From positions 1 through 54,138 of the forward strand of contig JAZNZF010000057.1 in NCBI GenBank assembly GCA_045594795.1: a stretch of 54,138 nt of DNA, written 5' to 3'. Under the pieces are notes generated by a model that worked only from the letters and a program-made list of their open reading frames with translations, was not told where the DNA came from and searched no databases. Below are positions 41,476-49,308 of this stretch, piece after piece. This stretch comes from UMGS1532 sp045594795 (GTDB lineage Bacteria; Bacillota; Clostridia; Oscillospirales; Acutalibacteraceae). How positions within the stretch are numbered: the stretch's first letter is position 1; each line of letters starts with the position of its first letter. A program made the position numbers and the translations under genes.

Positions 41476-41540
41476 TAAAAAATTAAATCCCCTTTTTATA
41501 AAGCATCACCAATAAAAGTATATGCTTAAAAAGGGGATTT
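41476..41540 (-). terminator. Long hairpin terminator overlapping the DUF6512-like gene start
   Basis: The perfect 13-bp arms AAATCCCCTTTTT (41485-41497) and AAAAAGGGGATTT (41528-41540), with an inner AGCAT/ATGCT pair, form a hairpin. On the minus strand it is followed by AATTTTTT. It lies 14 bases after the nif3-like gene stop and contains the apparent start of the next gene. Confidence 0.8.
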
Positions 41541-41553
41541 ATATTTTATTCTT

Positions 41554-42297
41554 TTATATACATTTAATTTCTTTGCCGTGGTGTTCGTAGAAATAACCGA
41601 ACCGAGCATTTAGCTTTTTGCAAAGCGGCCTTACAATTATATCCTCTGTGTTAAAGTGGCCACAATCGTAAATTGCTAAGTTTAAATGAGAGGCATCTAA
41701 AAACACATTGTGCTTAACGTCGGCAGTAACAAATGCGTCGGGTTTATGCTCTAATATATCGTAAAGCAGACTGCCGCCCGAACCCGAGCAAACCGCAACT
41801 CTTTTTATTTCGCCCTCACCAACGTACTTTATAACACCGCCAAGCTTTTGCTTTAGGTAGCCTGCAAACTCGTCGGCAGATAAGGGTTTACTGAGGTTGG
41901 CTATCCTTGCCGAAAAAACCTCGCCCTCGGGCAGAATGCTTTCAATGTTTTGTAATTCTAAGATATTGCACAGCTCATCGTTAATTCCACCATCTGCCAT
42001 ATCAAGATTTGTGTGTGCGGAAATTACGCTTATGCCATTTTTAATAAGCTTAAATATTAAGTCGTTTGCCGTAACGCTTTTAAGCGGCTCGAAAATTACG
42101 GGGTGGTGCGAAATTATAAGATTAGCGCCTTTGCTTATAGCGTAATCAATAGCACTATCCGTTACGTCAAGAGTAACAACACCGCCCATAAACTTATCAT
42201 TTTTATCGCCTACTAAAAAGCCTGCGTTATCAAACTCAAGCTGGGTGCTAAAAGGTGCAATAGTGTTAATATAATCGTAAATCTCGCCGTGGGTCAT
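41554..42297 (-). CDS. Nif3-like dinuclear metal protein (YqfO type)
   Basis: This 247-residue protein belongs to the Nif3/GTP cyclohydrolase I type 2-like family, widespread proteins with a two-metal centre and uncertain activity. Metal ligands are in 'LIISHHPVIF' (about 60-69), 'SAHTNLDMADGGIND' (about 93-107) and the C-terminal 'DCGHFNTED'. The insert domain found in longer members is absent. AGAGGAG precedes the ATG. The gene follows glnS by 48 bases, with a hairpin between them. Confidence 0.9.
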   Translation of the reverse strand: MTHGEIYDYINTIAPFSTQLEFDNAGFLVGDKNDKFMGGVVTLDVTDSAIDYAISKGANLIISHHPVIFEPLKSVTANDLIFKLIKNGISVISAHTNLDMADGGINDELCNILELQNIESILPEGEVFSARIANLSKPLSADEFAGYLKQKLGGVIKYVGEGEIKRVAVCSGSGGSLLYDILEHKPDAFVTADVKHNVFLDASHLNLAIYDCGHFNTEDIIVRPLCKKLNARFGYFYEHHGKEIKCI

Positions 42298-42316
42298 AAA
42301 TATCGACTCCTCTAAT

Positions 42317-42342
42317 AAATGCCGCCTTTAATGGCGGCATTT
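42317..42342. terminator. Hairpin between glnS and the nif3-like gene
   Basis: A 10-bp stem AAATGCCGCC/GGCGGCATTT has a TTTAAT loop. The U-tract is short on the minus strand, so termination may be partial. Confidence 0.6.
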
Positions 42343-42345
42343 AGT

Positions 42346-44025
42346 TTATTTTTTTGTAAAAGAATCCTTTAAAGCTACAGTACGGTTGAAAATCAAGTTA
42401 CCGTCTTTGCTGTCCTTGTCTACGCAGAAATAACCCTGACGCATAAACTGGAAGGAATCACCAACCGAAAGGTCAGCCATATAATCGGGCACCTTACAGC
42501 CCTTAACTTCTACTAAAGAGTTGGGGTTAAGGTTGTCGGCAAAGCTGCTAACACCCTCCTCGTCGGATGGGTTTTCAACCATAAACAGTCTGTCGTAAAG
42601 GCGAACGGTTGCATCTATGCAATGGTCTGCCGATACCCAGTGAAGTGTACCCTTAACCTTTCTGCCGTCGGGTGTTTCACCGCCAAAGCTTTCGGGGTCG
42701 TAGGTTACGTGAACTGCTGTGATATTGCCCTCGCTATCGGTTTCGTGGCTCGAATACTTAACGTAGTAAGCACCCTTTAAGCGCACCTCTTTTTCGGGGC
42801 AAAGCCTAAAGTATTTAGGTGGTGGAACAAGCGCGAAATCGTCTTGCTCTATATATATTTCGCGAGAGAATATAACCTTTTGTTTACCAAGCTCTGGTTT
42901 GTTGGGGTTAATGTCAACAAGAATTTCTTCCGTTTTGTTTTCAGGATAGTTGTCAACAATAACCTTAAGCGGCCGAATTACAGCCATAGCACGTGTTGCG
43001 TTAAGGTTTAGATTATCACGCACGCAGGATTCCAAAAGAGCAAAGTCAACAACGCTGTAGGCTTTTGAAACACCAATTTTTGCGGCAAATTCGCGTATTG
43101 CTTCAGCTGGGAAACCACGTCGACGCATACCGCAAAGTGTAGCCATTCTCGGATCATCCCAGCCTGAAACCAAACCGTCGTTTACAAGCTTTAAGCACTT
43201 GCGTTTGCTTGTAAGGGTGTAGTTTAGGTTAAGACGAGCAAACTCGATTTGACGAGAGGGTGTCTCAAAATCTAATTTTTCTAAAAACCAATCGTAAAGT
43301 GGTCTGTGATTCTCAAACTCAAGTGAGCAAAGCGAATGTGTTACACCCTCGCGAGTGTCGGAAATTGGGTGTGCAAAATCGTACATTGGGTATACGCACC
43401 ACTTGTCGCCTGTGCGGTGGTGTGTAGCCTTCATTATACGGTAAATTATAGGGTCGCGCATATTCATATTAGGGCTTGCCATATCAATTTTTGCACGTAA
43501 AACCCTTGCGCCGTTTTCAAATTCGCCCTCGGTCATTCTGCGGAAAAGGTCTAAGTTTTCCTCAACACTTCTGTTTCTGTATGGGCTTTCTTTACCTGCT
43601 TCGGTCAGAGTTCCGCGATACTCACGAATCTCATCACCTGTAAGGTCGTCAACGTAGGCGAGACCTTTGTTGATTAGCTTTATAGCACACTCGTACAAAA
43701 AGTCGAAATAATCAGAGGCAAAGTAGACATTAACCCACTTAAAGCCAAGCCTCTCGATGTCCTCTTTAATAGCCTCAACGTACTCAACGTCTTCTTTTTC
43801 AGGGTTAGTATCGTCGAATCTTAGATTGCACTTTCCACCGTATTTTTCGGCAGTACCAAAGTCAATGCAGATAGCTTTAGCGTGGCCAATGTGTAAGTAT
43901 CCATTAGGCTCGGGCGGGAACCTTGTTTGCACGTAAGAGTAAACGCCCTCTTTTAAATCCTCGTCAATAAACTCGTGTATAAAGTTAGAGGCAACTTCTT
44001 CAGTAACGTTTTTAATTTCTTCCAT
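42346..44025 (-). CDS. glnS: Glutamine--tRNA ligase
   Basis: This 559-residue class I synthetase charges tRNA-Gln. The HIGH motif is in 'FPPEPNGYLHIGHAKAI' (about 38-54), the signature 'RFDDTNPEKEDVEYVEAI' follows, and the KMSKS-like loop is 'LTSKRKCLKLV'. The C-terminal two-barrel anticodon-binding domain is complete. GlnRS is less common in Firmicutes, many of which make Gln-tRNA through GatCAB. It lies nine bases after gltX, so both enzymes are made from one transcript. Confidence 0.96.
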   Translation of the reverse strand: MEEIKNVTEEVASNFIHEFIDEDLKEGVYSYVQTRFPPEPNGYLHIGHAKAICIDFGTAEKYGGKCNLRFDDTNPEKEDVEYVEAIKEDIERLGFKWVNVYFASDYFDFLYECAIKLINKGLAYVDDLTGDEIREYRGTLTEAGKESPYRNRSVEENLDLFRRMTEGEFENGARVLRAKIDMASPNMNMRDPIIYRIMKATHHRTGDKWCVYPMYDFAHPISDTREGVTHSLCSLEFENHRPLYDWFLEKLDFETPSRQIEFARLNLNYTLTSKRKCLKLVNDGLVSGWDDPRMATLCGMRRRGFPAEAIREFAAKIGVSKAYSVVDFALLESCVRDNLNLNATRAMAVIRPLKVIVDNYPENKTEEILVDINPNKPELGKQKVIFSREIYIEQDDFALVPPPKYFRLCPEKEVRLKGAYYVKYSSHETDSEGNITAVHVTYDPESFGGETPDGRKVKGTLHWVSADHCIDATVRLYDRLFMVENPSDEEGVSSFADNLNPNSLVEVKGCKVPDYMADLSVGDSFQFMRQGYFCVDKDSKDGNLIFNRTVALKDSFTKK

Positions 44026-44034
44026 TGTAGTACC

Positions 44035-45696
44035 TCAATTCTTTTTAAAATAATCTATAGCCGCATTTATGCGAGCAACACACTTATCTTTACCCAAAAC
44101 CTGCATAATACTGCAAAGGTCAGGGGTATTTTGTCTGCCGGTTACAGCAACGCGAATAGCCGTACTTATATCACCCGCGCTGCCTTTGTAATTGTCGGGG
44201 TTGGCTTTATATTCCTTTGTTTCTGCGGCAAAGCCTAAAGGCGCACAGATACTCTTGATTTTTTCAAACCATTGTCCCTTGTCATCTTTTTCGTCGTAAA
44301 CTTCAAGATATGCTTCTAAAGCCTCAGCTAAATCTTTAGGATTAAGCCTTTCGGGTAGGTCATAGCAGGGGGTGTAAAGGCTGTCGTAAAAATATGCGCA
44401 GTAAGCCTTAGCCTCGTCCCACTTAGCAATATCTTTTCTTGGCTTTGGAACGTCGCGGTCTATAGAGAAAACCTTGGTTGCATATTCTATATCATTTTTG
44501 ATTAGCTCGTTAAATTCAGGGTCAAATTCCTCTGACCAGTCCAAAAGACGTGCCACAACCTCTTTAGAATCAAAACTGCATATAACACCCTTGCTAACAT
44601 CGATAAGCTTGTCCCAGTCAAATAGTGCGCCCGAAACACTCATCTTTTTAAGGTTGAACTTAAATTTGCGGTAATCCTCGCTCTTATTTGCTCTGCGCCA
44701 ATCCTCAAAGTCGGAATTGGCAATGGTCATAAGGTACTCAATTACACTTTCCCCTGGGAAGCCTTGCTCTGCAAAAAAGTGAACTGCAGCCTCGGGGTCT
44801 TTGCGCTTGGAAATTTTGCGTTTAGCCCCGTTTTCAGATTTCATTATGGGTGAAAGGTGCGCATACTTTGGCGGTTTAAAACCAAGCAATTTAAATAGCT
44901 GAAGATGTTTAGGGGTAGAGGATATCCACTCGTCACCACGCATTACGTGGGTGGTGTGCATCAGGTGGTCGTCAACCGCGTGTGCAAAGTGATATGTGGG
45001 TATACCGTCGGATTTAAGAATAACAAAATCCTCGTCGTTTTCGGGCATCTCGATTTTGCCCTTAACCCCGTCATCAAAAAACACACGGTTTTCTTCACAT
45101 CCCGGGGATTTTAAGCGGATAACGTAGGGCATTCCCGCTTTAATTTTTTCTTCTATTTCTGTAAGGGTAAGCTTTCTGCAACCTGCAAACTCGCCGTGGT
45201 ATCCCGTGCGGATTTTTTGTGCCTCTTGCTGTGTTCTTATTGCATCAAGCTCCTCGGCGGTGCAGAAACAGGGATATGCAAAACCCTCTTTAATAAGCTT
45301 TTTAGCAAAGGTGCCGTAAATTTCGGCGCGTTCGCTTTGCTTGTAGGGGCCGTAAACACCCTTTTGCTCGCTACCGCTAACAAAGCCCTCATCGATAGTA
45401 ATGCCAAAGCGGTTAAGACCGTCGATTATATCCTCGATACCGCCTTCTACCTCGCGTTTTTTATCTGTATCCTCAATTCTTGTAAAGAAGATACCTCCCG
45501 TAGTAGTTGCGGTAATGCGGTTTACAAGCGCCGCAAAAAGTGTGCCCAAGTGTAAGTATCCGGTTGGACTTGGCGCAATTCTTGTAACCCTTGCGCCCTC
45601 AGGTAAATTACGCTGAGGGTACATTTCTTCATAATATTCAGGTGTGTGTTTTATATTAGGCAGACAAAGCTCTGCTAAAATTTCATACTCGTTCAT
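44035..45696 (-). CDS. gltX: Glutamate--tRNA ligase
   Basis: This 553-residue class I synthetase charges tRNA-Glu. The HIGH-type motif is in 'RIAPSPTGYLHLGTLFAAL' (about 43-61), the 'FFTRIEDTDKKREVEGG' signature follows, and the KMSKS equivalent is 'KRKISKRKDPEAA'. It is longer than the common bacterial form of about 480 residues, as in many clostridia. An open frame extends upstream into nrdR, but the ATG at 45696 has GGAG six bases before it and fits the family start. It sits between nrdR and glnS. Confidence 0.95.
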   Translation of the reverse strand: MNEYEILAELCLPNIKHTPEYYEEMYPQRNLPEGARVTRIAPSPTGYLHLGTLFAALVNRITATTTGGIFFTRIEDTDKKREVEGGIEDIIDGLNRFGITIDEGFVSGSEQKGVYGPYKQSERAEIYGTFAKKLIKEGFAYPCFCTAEELDAIRTQQEAQKIRTGYHGEFAGCRKLTLTEIEEKIKAGMPYVIRLKSPGCEENRVFFDDGVKGKIEMPENDEDFVILKSDGIPTYHFAHAVDDHLMHTTHVMRGDEWISSTPKHLQLFKLLGFKPPKYAHLSPIMKSENGAKRKISKRKDPEAAVHFFAEQGFPGESVIEYLMTIANSDFEDWRRANKSEDYRKFKFNLKKMSVSGALFDWDKLIDVSKGVICSFDSKEVVARLLDWSEEFDPEFNELIKNDIEYATKVFSIDRDVPKPRKDIAKWDEAKAYCAYFYDSLYTPCYDLPERLNPKDLAEALEAYLEVYDEKDDKGQWFEKIKSICAPLGFAAETKEYKANPDNYKGSAGDISTAIRVAVTGRQNTPDLCSIMQVLGKDKCVARINAAIDYFKKN

Positions 45697-45724
45697 AAAA
45701 ATCTCCATATTAAGCTTGTTCTGA

Positions 45725-46174
45725 TTATTTAAGCAATTTGTTAAGCTCGTCCATAAAGGTGTTAATATCTTTAAATTGGCGGTAAACCGAGGCGAAACGC
45801 ACATAAGCAACCTCATCAACAGCCTTTAGTTTTTGCATTGCAAGCTCGCCAATTTTTGTAGAGCTAACCTCGCGGTCTAAGGTGTTTTGAAGCTCGGTTT
45901 CAATTTCGTTCACCATTTTTTCAAGCGCCTCGGTAGAAACGGGACGCTTTTCGCAAGCGTGACGCATACCCTTAAGTAGCTTGTTACGGTCGAACTCCTC
46001 GCGCGCCTTATCTTTTTTAACAACAATTAGTGGCAGACTTTCAATAACCTCATAGGTTGTAAACCTTTTTTGGCAATTCATACATTCTCTGCGTCTGCGG
46101 ATTTTTACACCCTCGTCGGTAGGGCGAGAGTCTATAACTTTACTTTCAGAATAACTGCAGTATGGGCATTTCAT
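45725..46174 (-). CDS. nrdR: Transcriptional repressor NrdR
   Basis: This 149-residue regulator controls ribonucleotide reductase genes in response to ATP/dATP. It has an N-terminal zinc ribbon ('CPYC' and 'CMNCQKRF', with 'VIDSRPTDEGVKIRRRREC' between) and an ATP-cone domain from about 45 ('PLIVVKKDKAREEFDRNKL'). The ATG at 46174 follows GAAGG and starts directly with the zinc ribbon; a TTG nine bases upstream is too close to that site. It is first in a probable nrdR-gltX-glnS operon. Confidence 0.96.
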   Translation of the reverse strand: MKCPYCSYSESKVIDSRPTDEGVKIRRRRECMNCQKRFTTYEVIESLPLIVVKKDKAREEFDRNKLLKGMRHACEKRPVSTEALEKMVNEIETELQNTLDREVSSTKIGELAMQKLKAVDEVAYVRFASVYRQFKDINTFMDELNKLLK

Positions 46175-46212
46175 TTTGCGCAAGGCCTTCTTTCATTAGT
46201 GTTATTTCTAAT

Positions 46213-46241
46213 ATTTTACCACAAAATATGGTAATTTGCAA
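46213..46241 (-). promoter_or_regulatory. Promoter of nrdR with a central dyad
   Basis: On the minus strand, TTGCAA (46236-46241) and TAAAAT (46213-46218) are 17 bp apart. The spacer contains the inverted repeat TACCA-N7-TGGTA (46217-46233), a possible operator. Confidence 0.7.
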
Positions 46242-46312
46242 TAAATATAAGTAAAATAAAACCACTATATTCAACATAAATTAGTATATATTGTAAACTT
46301 GTGTCGAAACCG

Positions 46313-46341
46313 TTGACAATTATTATTGAAATAGGTATAAT
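46313..46341 (+). promoter_or_regulatory. Promoter of the zinc operon
   Basis: A perfect TTGACA (46313-46318) and TATAAT (46336-46341) are 17 bp apart. Confidence 0.9.
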
Positions 46342-46358
46342 ATGAGAGTAATTCTCAT
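46342..46358 (+). promoter_or_regulatory. Putative Zur/Fur-family operator
   Basis: ATGAGAGTAATTCTCAT has six-base inverted arms around a five-base centre. It resembles Fur-family boxes and abuts the -10 element, so binding should block the promoter. Autoregulation by the first gene of the operon is inferred. Confidence 0.7.
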
Positions 46359-46373
46359 TTTTAGGAGAGGCTT

Positions 46374-46823
46374 ATGAATTCAAAGTATAACACCAAACAA
46401 AAGCAAATACTTATAAATTACCTAAAGGCAAACAAAAACCGCCATTTATCCGTAGCAGAAATTGCAGATGGTGTAAAAAATAGCGGTGTTGGTAAAAGCA
46501 CTGTTTACCGCAAAATTACCGAGCTTTGTGATATGGGAGAGCTTCGCCGTTTTCGTGGTGCCGATGGTAAAAGTGTGGTTTATCAGTATATGGATAGTAG
46601 TAAAGATTGTAGGAATCATTTCCACCTAAAGTGTACGGGGTGTGGCGCTTTGCAGCATCTTGACTGTGAAAGTGTAATGGTGTTAAACCGCCACATAAAA
46701 GAGCAACACGGCTTTCAGGTGGATATGGGCACTACGGTTATTTATGGGCTGTGCAGTACTTGTTCTGGCGGTAATGCAGTAAGGCATAAATGTAGCTGTG
46801 GCTGTACGGAGGTAGTAAAATGA
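46374..46823 (+). CDS. zur: Fur-family metal regulator, probably Zur
   Basis: This 149-residue Fur-family repressor has an N-terminal winged helix ('HLSVAEIADGVKNSGVGKSTVYRKI', residues about 24-48, split by the recognition helix) and a C-terminal dimerisation domain with His and Cys metal sites ('NHFHLKCTGCGALQHLDC' and 'CSTCSG'). The tail 'HKCSCGCTEVV' adds three cysteines. Zinc specificity is inferred from the znuACB genes that follow with ATGA overlap. GGAGAGG precedes the ATG. Confidence 0.88.
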   Translation: MNSKYNTKQKQILINYLKANKNRHLSVAEIADGVKNSGVGKSTVYRKITELCDMGELRRFRGADGKSVVYQYMDSSKDCRNHFHLKCTGCGALQHLDCESVMVLNRHIKEQHGFQVDMGTTVIYGLCSTCSGGNAVRHKCSCGCTEVVK

Positions 46824-47770
46824 AAAGGATAATATCACTTTTAATAGTTGCCCTTATGTTACTTTTATCAGGCTGTGGTAAAGCCGAAAATACGGGTAGC
46901 ACAGGAGAAATAAAAGATACAAAAATTAGCATAGTTTGTACTGTTTTCCCAAGCTACGATTTTGCACGCGAGATTGTGGGGGATAAGGGCGAGGTAACCT
47001 TGCTTTTACCGCCCAATGCAGAAAGTCATTCCTTTTCGCCAACCCTAAGCGATATAGCACTTATAGAGGATTGTGATTTGTTTATATACGTTGGCGGTGA
47101 TATAGACCCTTGGGCTGCCGATATCATTGAAAACAGCAACAATACCGACAGAATAAATCTTTCACTTTTAGATGTAATTGGTGTAGAAGAGCACACCCAC
47201 GAAGATGGTAAGGCTTCGGTTACTATAACCGATTTTAACGAGGAGGCGGACGAGCATATCTGGACCTCAATTTCCAACTCAATAAAAATAGTAAAAAGCA
47301 TTGCCGATAAGGTTACAGAGATAGATAAAGCTAATGAAACCACATACAGTATTACAAAAGCGGAATATGTAAATAAGCTTTGGGAGCTTAAATCCGACTT
47401 TCAAAAGGTGGTAGATGAATCCACAAGAGATACACTTGTTTTTGCAGACAGATTCCCGTTTTATTGGCTTACAAAAGAGTTTTCTCTAAAGGCTGTCGCG
47501 GCGCTTTCAGGTTGCAGTTCAGATACAGAGCCAACGCTAACTCAGCTTAAAAATGTTATAGAGGAAGTAAGGGTAAATAATATACCCGTTGTGCTGTATA
47601 TTGAGTCGTCGAACGGCAAAATAGCAGACAAGGTGGTGGCAGAAACAGGCACAGAAAAACGCCTTTTTCATTCCTGCCATAATTTAAGTAAAGAAGAATT
47701 AGATAAGGGCGAAAATTACATTTCGTTAATGCAAAAAAATCTTATAGTGCTTAAGGAGGCATTGGGCTAA
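46820..47770 (+). CDS. znuA: Zinc ABC transporter substrate-binding lipoprotein
   Basis: This 316-residue cluster A-1 metal-binding lipoprotein has signal peptide and lipobox 'LLLSGC' (Cys19). Two usual zinc ligands are in place, His70 in 'NAESHSFSP' and His146 in 'ADEHIWTS', with a short His-containing loop ('EEHTHED') between. The third usual His region reads 'FADRFPFYWL' with no histidine, and the region of the usual final Asp carries 'LFHSCHNLS' instead. Metal coordination may therefore be atypical. It is the second gene of the zur operon. Confidence 0.88.
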   Translation: MKRIISLLIVALMLLLSGCGKAENTGSTGEIKDTKISIVCTVFPSYDFAREIVGDKGEVTLLLPPNAESHSFSPTLSDIALIEDCDLFIYVGGDIDPWAADIIENSNNTDRINLSLLDVIGVEEHTHEDGKASVTITDFNEEADEHIWTSISNSIKIVKSIADKVTEIDKANETTYSITKAEYVNKLWELKSDFQKVVDESTRDTLVFADRFPFYWLTKEFSLKAVAALSGCSSDTEPTLTQLKNVIEEVRVNNIPVVLYIESSNGKIADKVVAETGTEKRLFHSCHNLSKEELDKGENYISLMQKNLIVLKEALG

Positions 47771-48454
47771 TTGGCGTTAATAGAGGTAAAAAACATCACC
47801 GCAAGATATGGCGGTGAGGACGTTATAACGGATTTAAGCTTTGAAATTAATAGAGGGGATTATTTGCTTATAGTAGGTGAAAACGGAACGGGCAAAACCA
47901 CACTCTTAAAGCTGCTTACGGGGCTTCAAAAATGTGCTTCGGGTAGCATTGATTTTAAGGGTGTTACTCCGCGTGATATTGGGTATTTGCCACAACAAAA
48001 CCCAAGCCAAGCAAACTTCCCTGCAAAAAGCTTTGAGATAGTTTGCTCGGGCTTTAGCGGTAAAAATAGGTCGCCTTTTTTAAGCCGCCAAAATAAAAAT
48101 AGGGCAAGGGATTTAATGAACCATATCGGCTTGAAATCTATAAGCAACAAACCGTTTTTAAGCCTTTCGGGCGGTCAGCAACAGCGCGTACTGCTTGCCA
48201 GAGCTTTAGTTGCGGGCGAGGGAGTATTGCTTTTAGACGAGCCTGTGGCAGCCTTAGACCCCGAGGCTACTCGTGATATGTATAAAACTATAGAGCATTA
48301 TAATAAGGTGCACGACACAACCGTTATTATGGTAACCCACGATATTAGCGGTGCAATTAAATATGCAAACAAGGTTTTAAACATTGGCGAGCATCACTTT
48401 TTCGGCACAGCACAAGAGTATTTAGATATGCAAAACGGGGGTCAAACAAAATGA
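47771..48454 (+). CDS. znuC: Zinc ABC transporter ATP-binding protein
   Basis: This 227-residue ATPase has Walker A 'GENGTGKTT' (about 37-45), signature 'LSLSGGQQQRVLLARAL', Walker B 'VLLLDEPVAALDP' and the switch His in 'MVTHDI'. It energises metal uptake with ZnuB. The TTG start at 47771 directly follows the znuA stop and has AAGGAGG ten bases upstream. It overlaps znuB by four bases. Confidence 0.94.
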   Translation: MALIEVKNITARYGGEDVITDLSFEINRGDYLLIVGENGTGKTTLLKLLTGLQKCASGSIDFKGVTPRDIGYLPQQNPSQANFPAKSFEIVCSGFSGKNRSPFLSRQNKNRARDLMNHIGLKSISNKPFLSLSGGQQQRVLLARALVAGEGVLLLDEPVAALDPEATRDMYKTIEHYNKVHDTTVIMVTHDISGAIKYANKVLNIGEHHFFGTAQEYLDMQNGGQTK

Positions 48455-49296
48455 TAAATAGGTTAATCGATTTATTCTCCAACCCGTCTATTTTGCACAT
48501 AATAATCATAGCCGCAGTAGTAGGTATACTTGTATCTTTGTGCGCTTCGCTTTTGGGTGTAAGCCTGGTACTTAAACGCTATTCTATGATAGGTGACGGA
48601 CTTTCGCACGTAGGCTATGGCGCGCTTGCAATAGCAACTGCTCTAAAGCTTAGTGGCGACTACACCTTAGAAATATCAATACCCATTGTAGTGGTGGCGG
48701 CATTTTTACTTTTAAGGCTTAATAAGAGTAGCCATATTAATAGCGATGCGGCAATAGCTATGGTGTCGACGGGAGCTATGGCGATAGGCACCATAATTTT
48801 CAATCTCTCGGGCGGTACAGCGGGCGATGCTTGTAATAGTCTTTTTGGCTCGGCTTCTCTCATAACAATAAACTCAAAGGATATGATTATAAGCATTGCC
48901 GTATCGGTAGTAGTAATTGCCTTTTTAATTATTTACTATAATCGCATTTTCTCGGTTACATTTGATGAGGATTTTTCAAAAGCAACCGGCATAAATGTCG
49001 GCTTTATAAACACCGGTCTTGCACTACTTACTGCAGTAACAATTGTACTTGGTATGCAACTTATGGGCGCAATTTTAGTGTCGGGACTAATACTTTTCCC
49101 AACCCTTACTGCAATGCGTGTTTGCACAAGTTTTAGGGGTACTGTAATCACCTCGGCTGCGGTGTCGGTGGTTTGCTTTATAATAGGCTTTTTATCTGCC
49201 TGCGTACTTAATTTGCAAACAGGTCCTTCCGTAATTGCCGTAAATATTGTGGCGTTTATCGCCTTTAGCATAATAGGAAAAATAAAAAGGATATAA
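48451..49296 (+). CDS. znuB: Zinc ABC transporter permease
   Basis: This 281-residue membrane protein of the ABC-3 family has about eight helices. It has the conserved 'LLGVSLVLKRYSMIGDGLSHVG' region, split across the first cytoplasmic loop, and 'GLILFPTLTAMRV' near the C-terminus. It forms the channel of the metal importer with ZnuC. ATGA overlap couples it to znuC. Confidence 0.94.
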   Translation: MINRLIDLFSNPSILHIIIIAAVVGILVSLCASLLGVSLVLKRYSMIGDGLSHVGYGALAIATALKLSGDYTLEISIPIVVVAAFLLLRLNKSSHINSDAAIAMVSTGAMAIGTIIFNLSGGTAGDACNSLFGSASLITINSKDMIISIAVSVVVIAFLIIYYNRIFSVTFDEDFSKATGINVGFINTGLALLTAVTIVLGMQLMGAILVSGLILFPTLTAMRVCTSFRGTVITSAAVSVVCFIIGFLSACVLNLQTGPSVIAVNIVAFIAFSIIGKIKRI

Positions 49297-49308
49297 GGGG
49301 TATTAAAA

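Noticed and set aside
45697..45819. Longer N-terminus for GltX
   Set aside because: The extension lies inside nrdR and does not resemble GluRS; GGAG marks the ATG at 45696.
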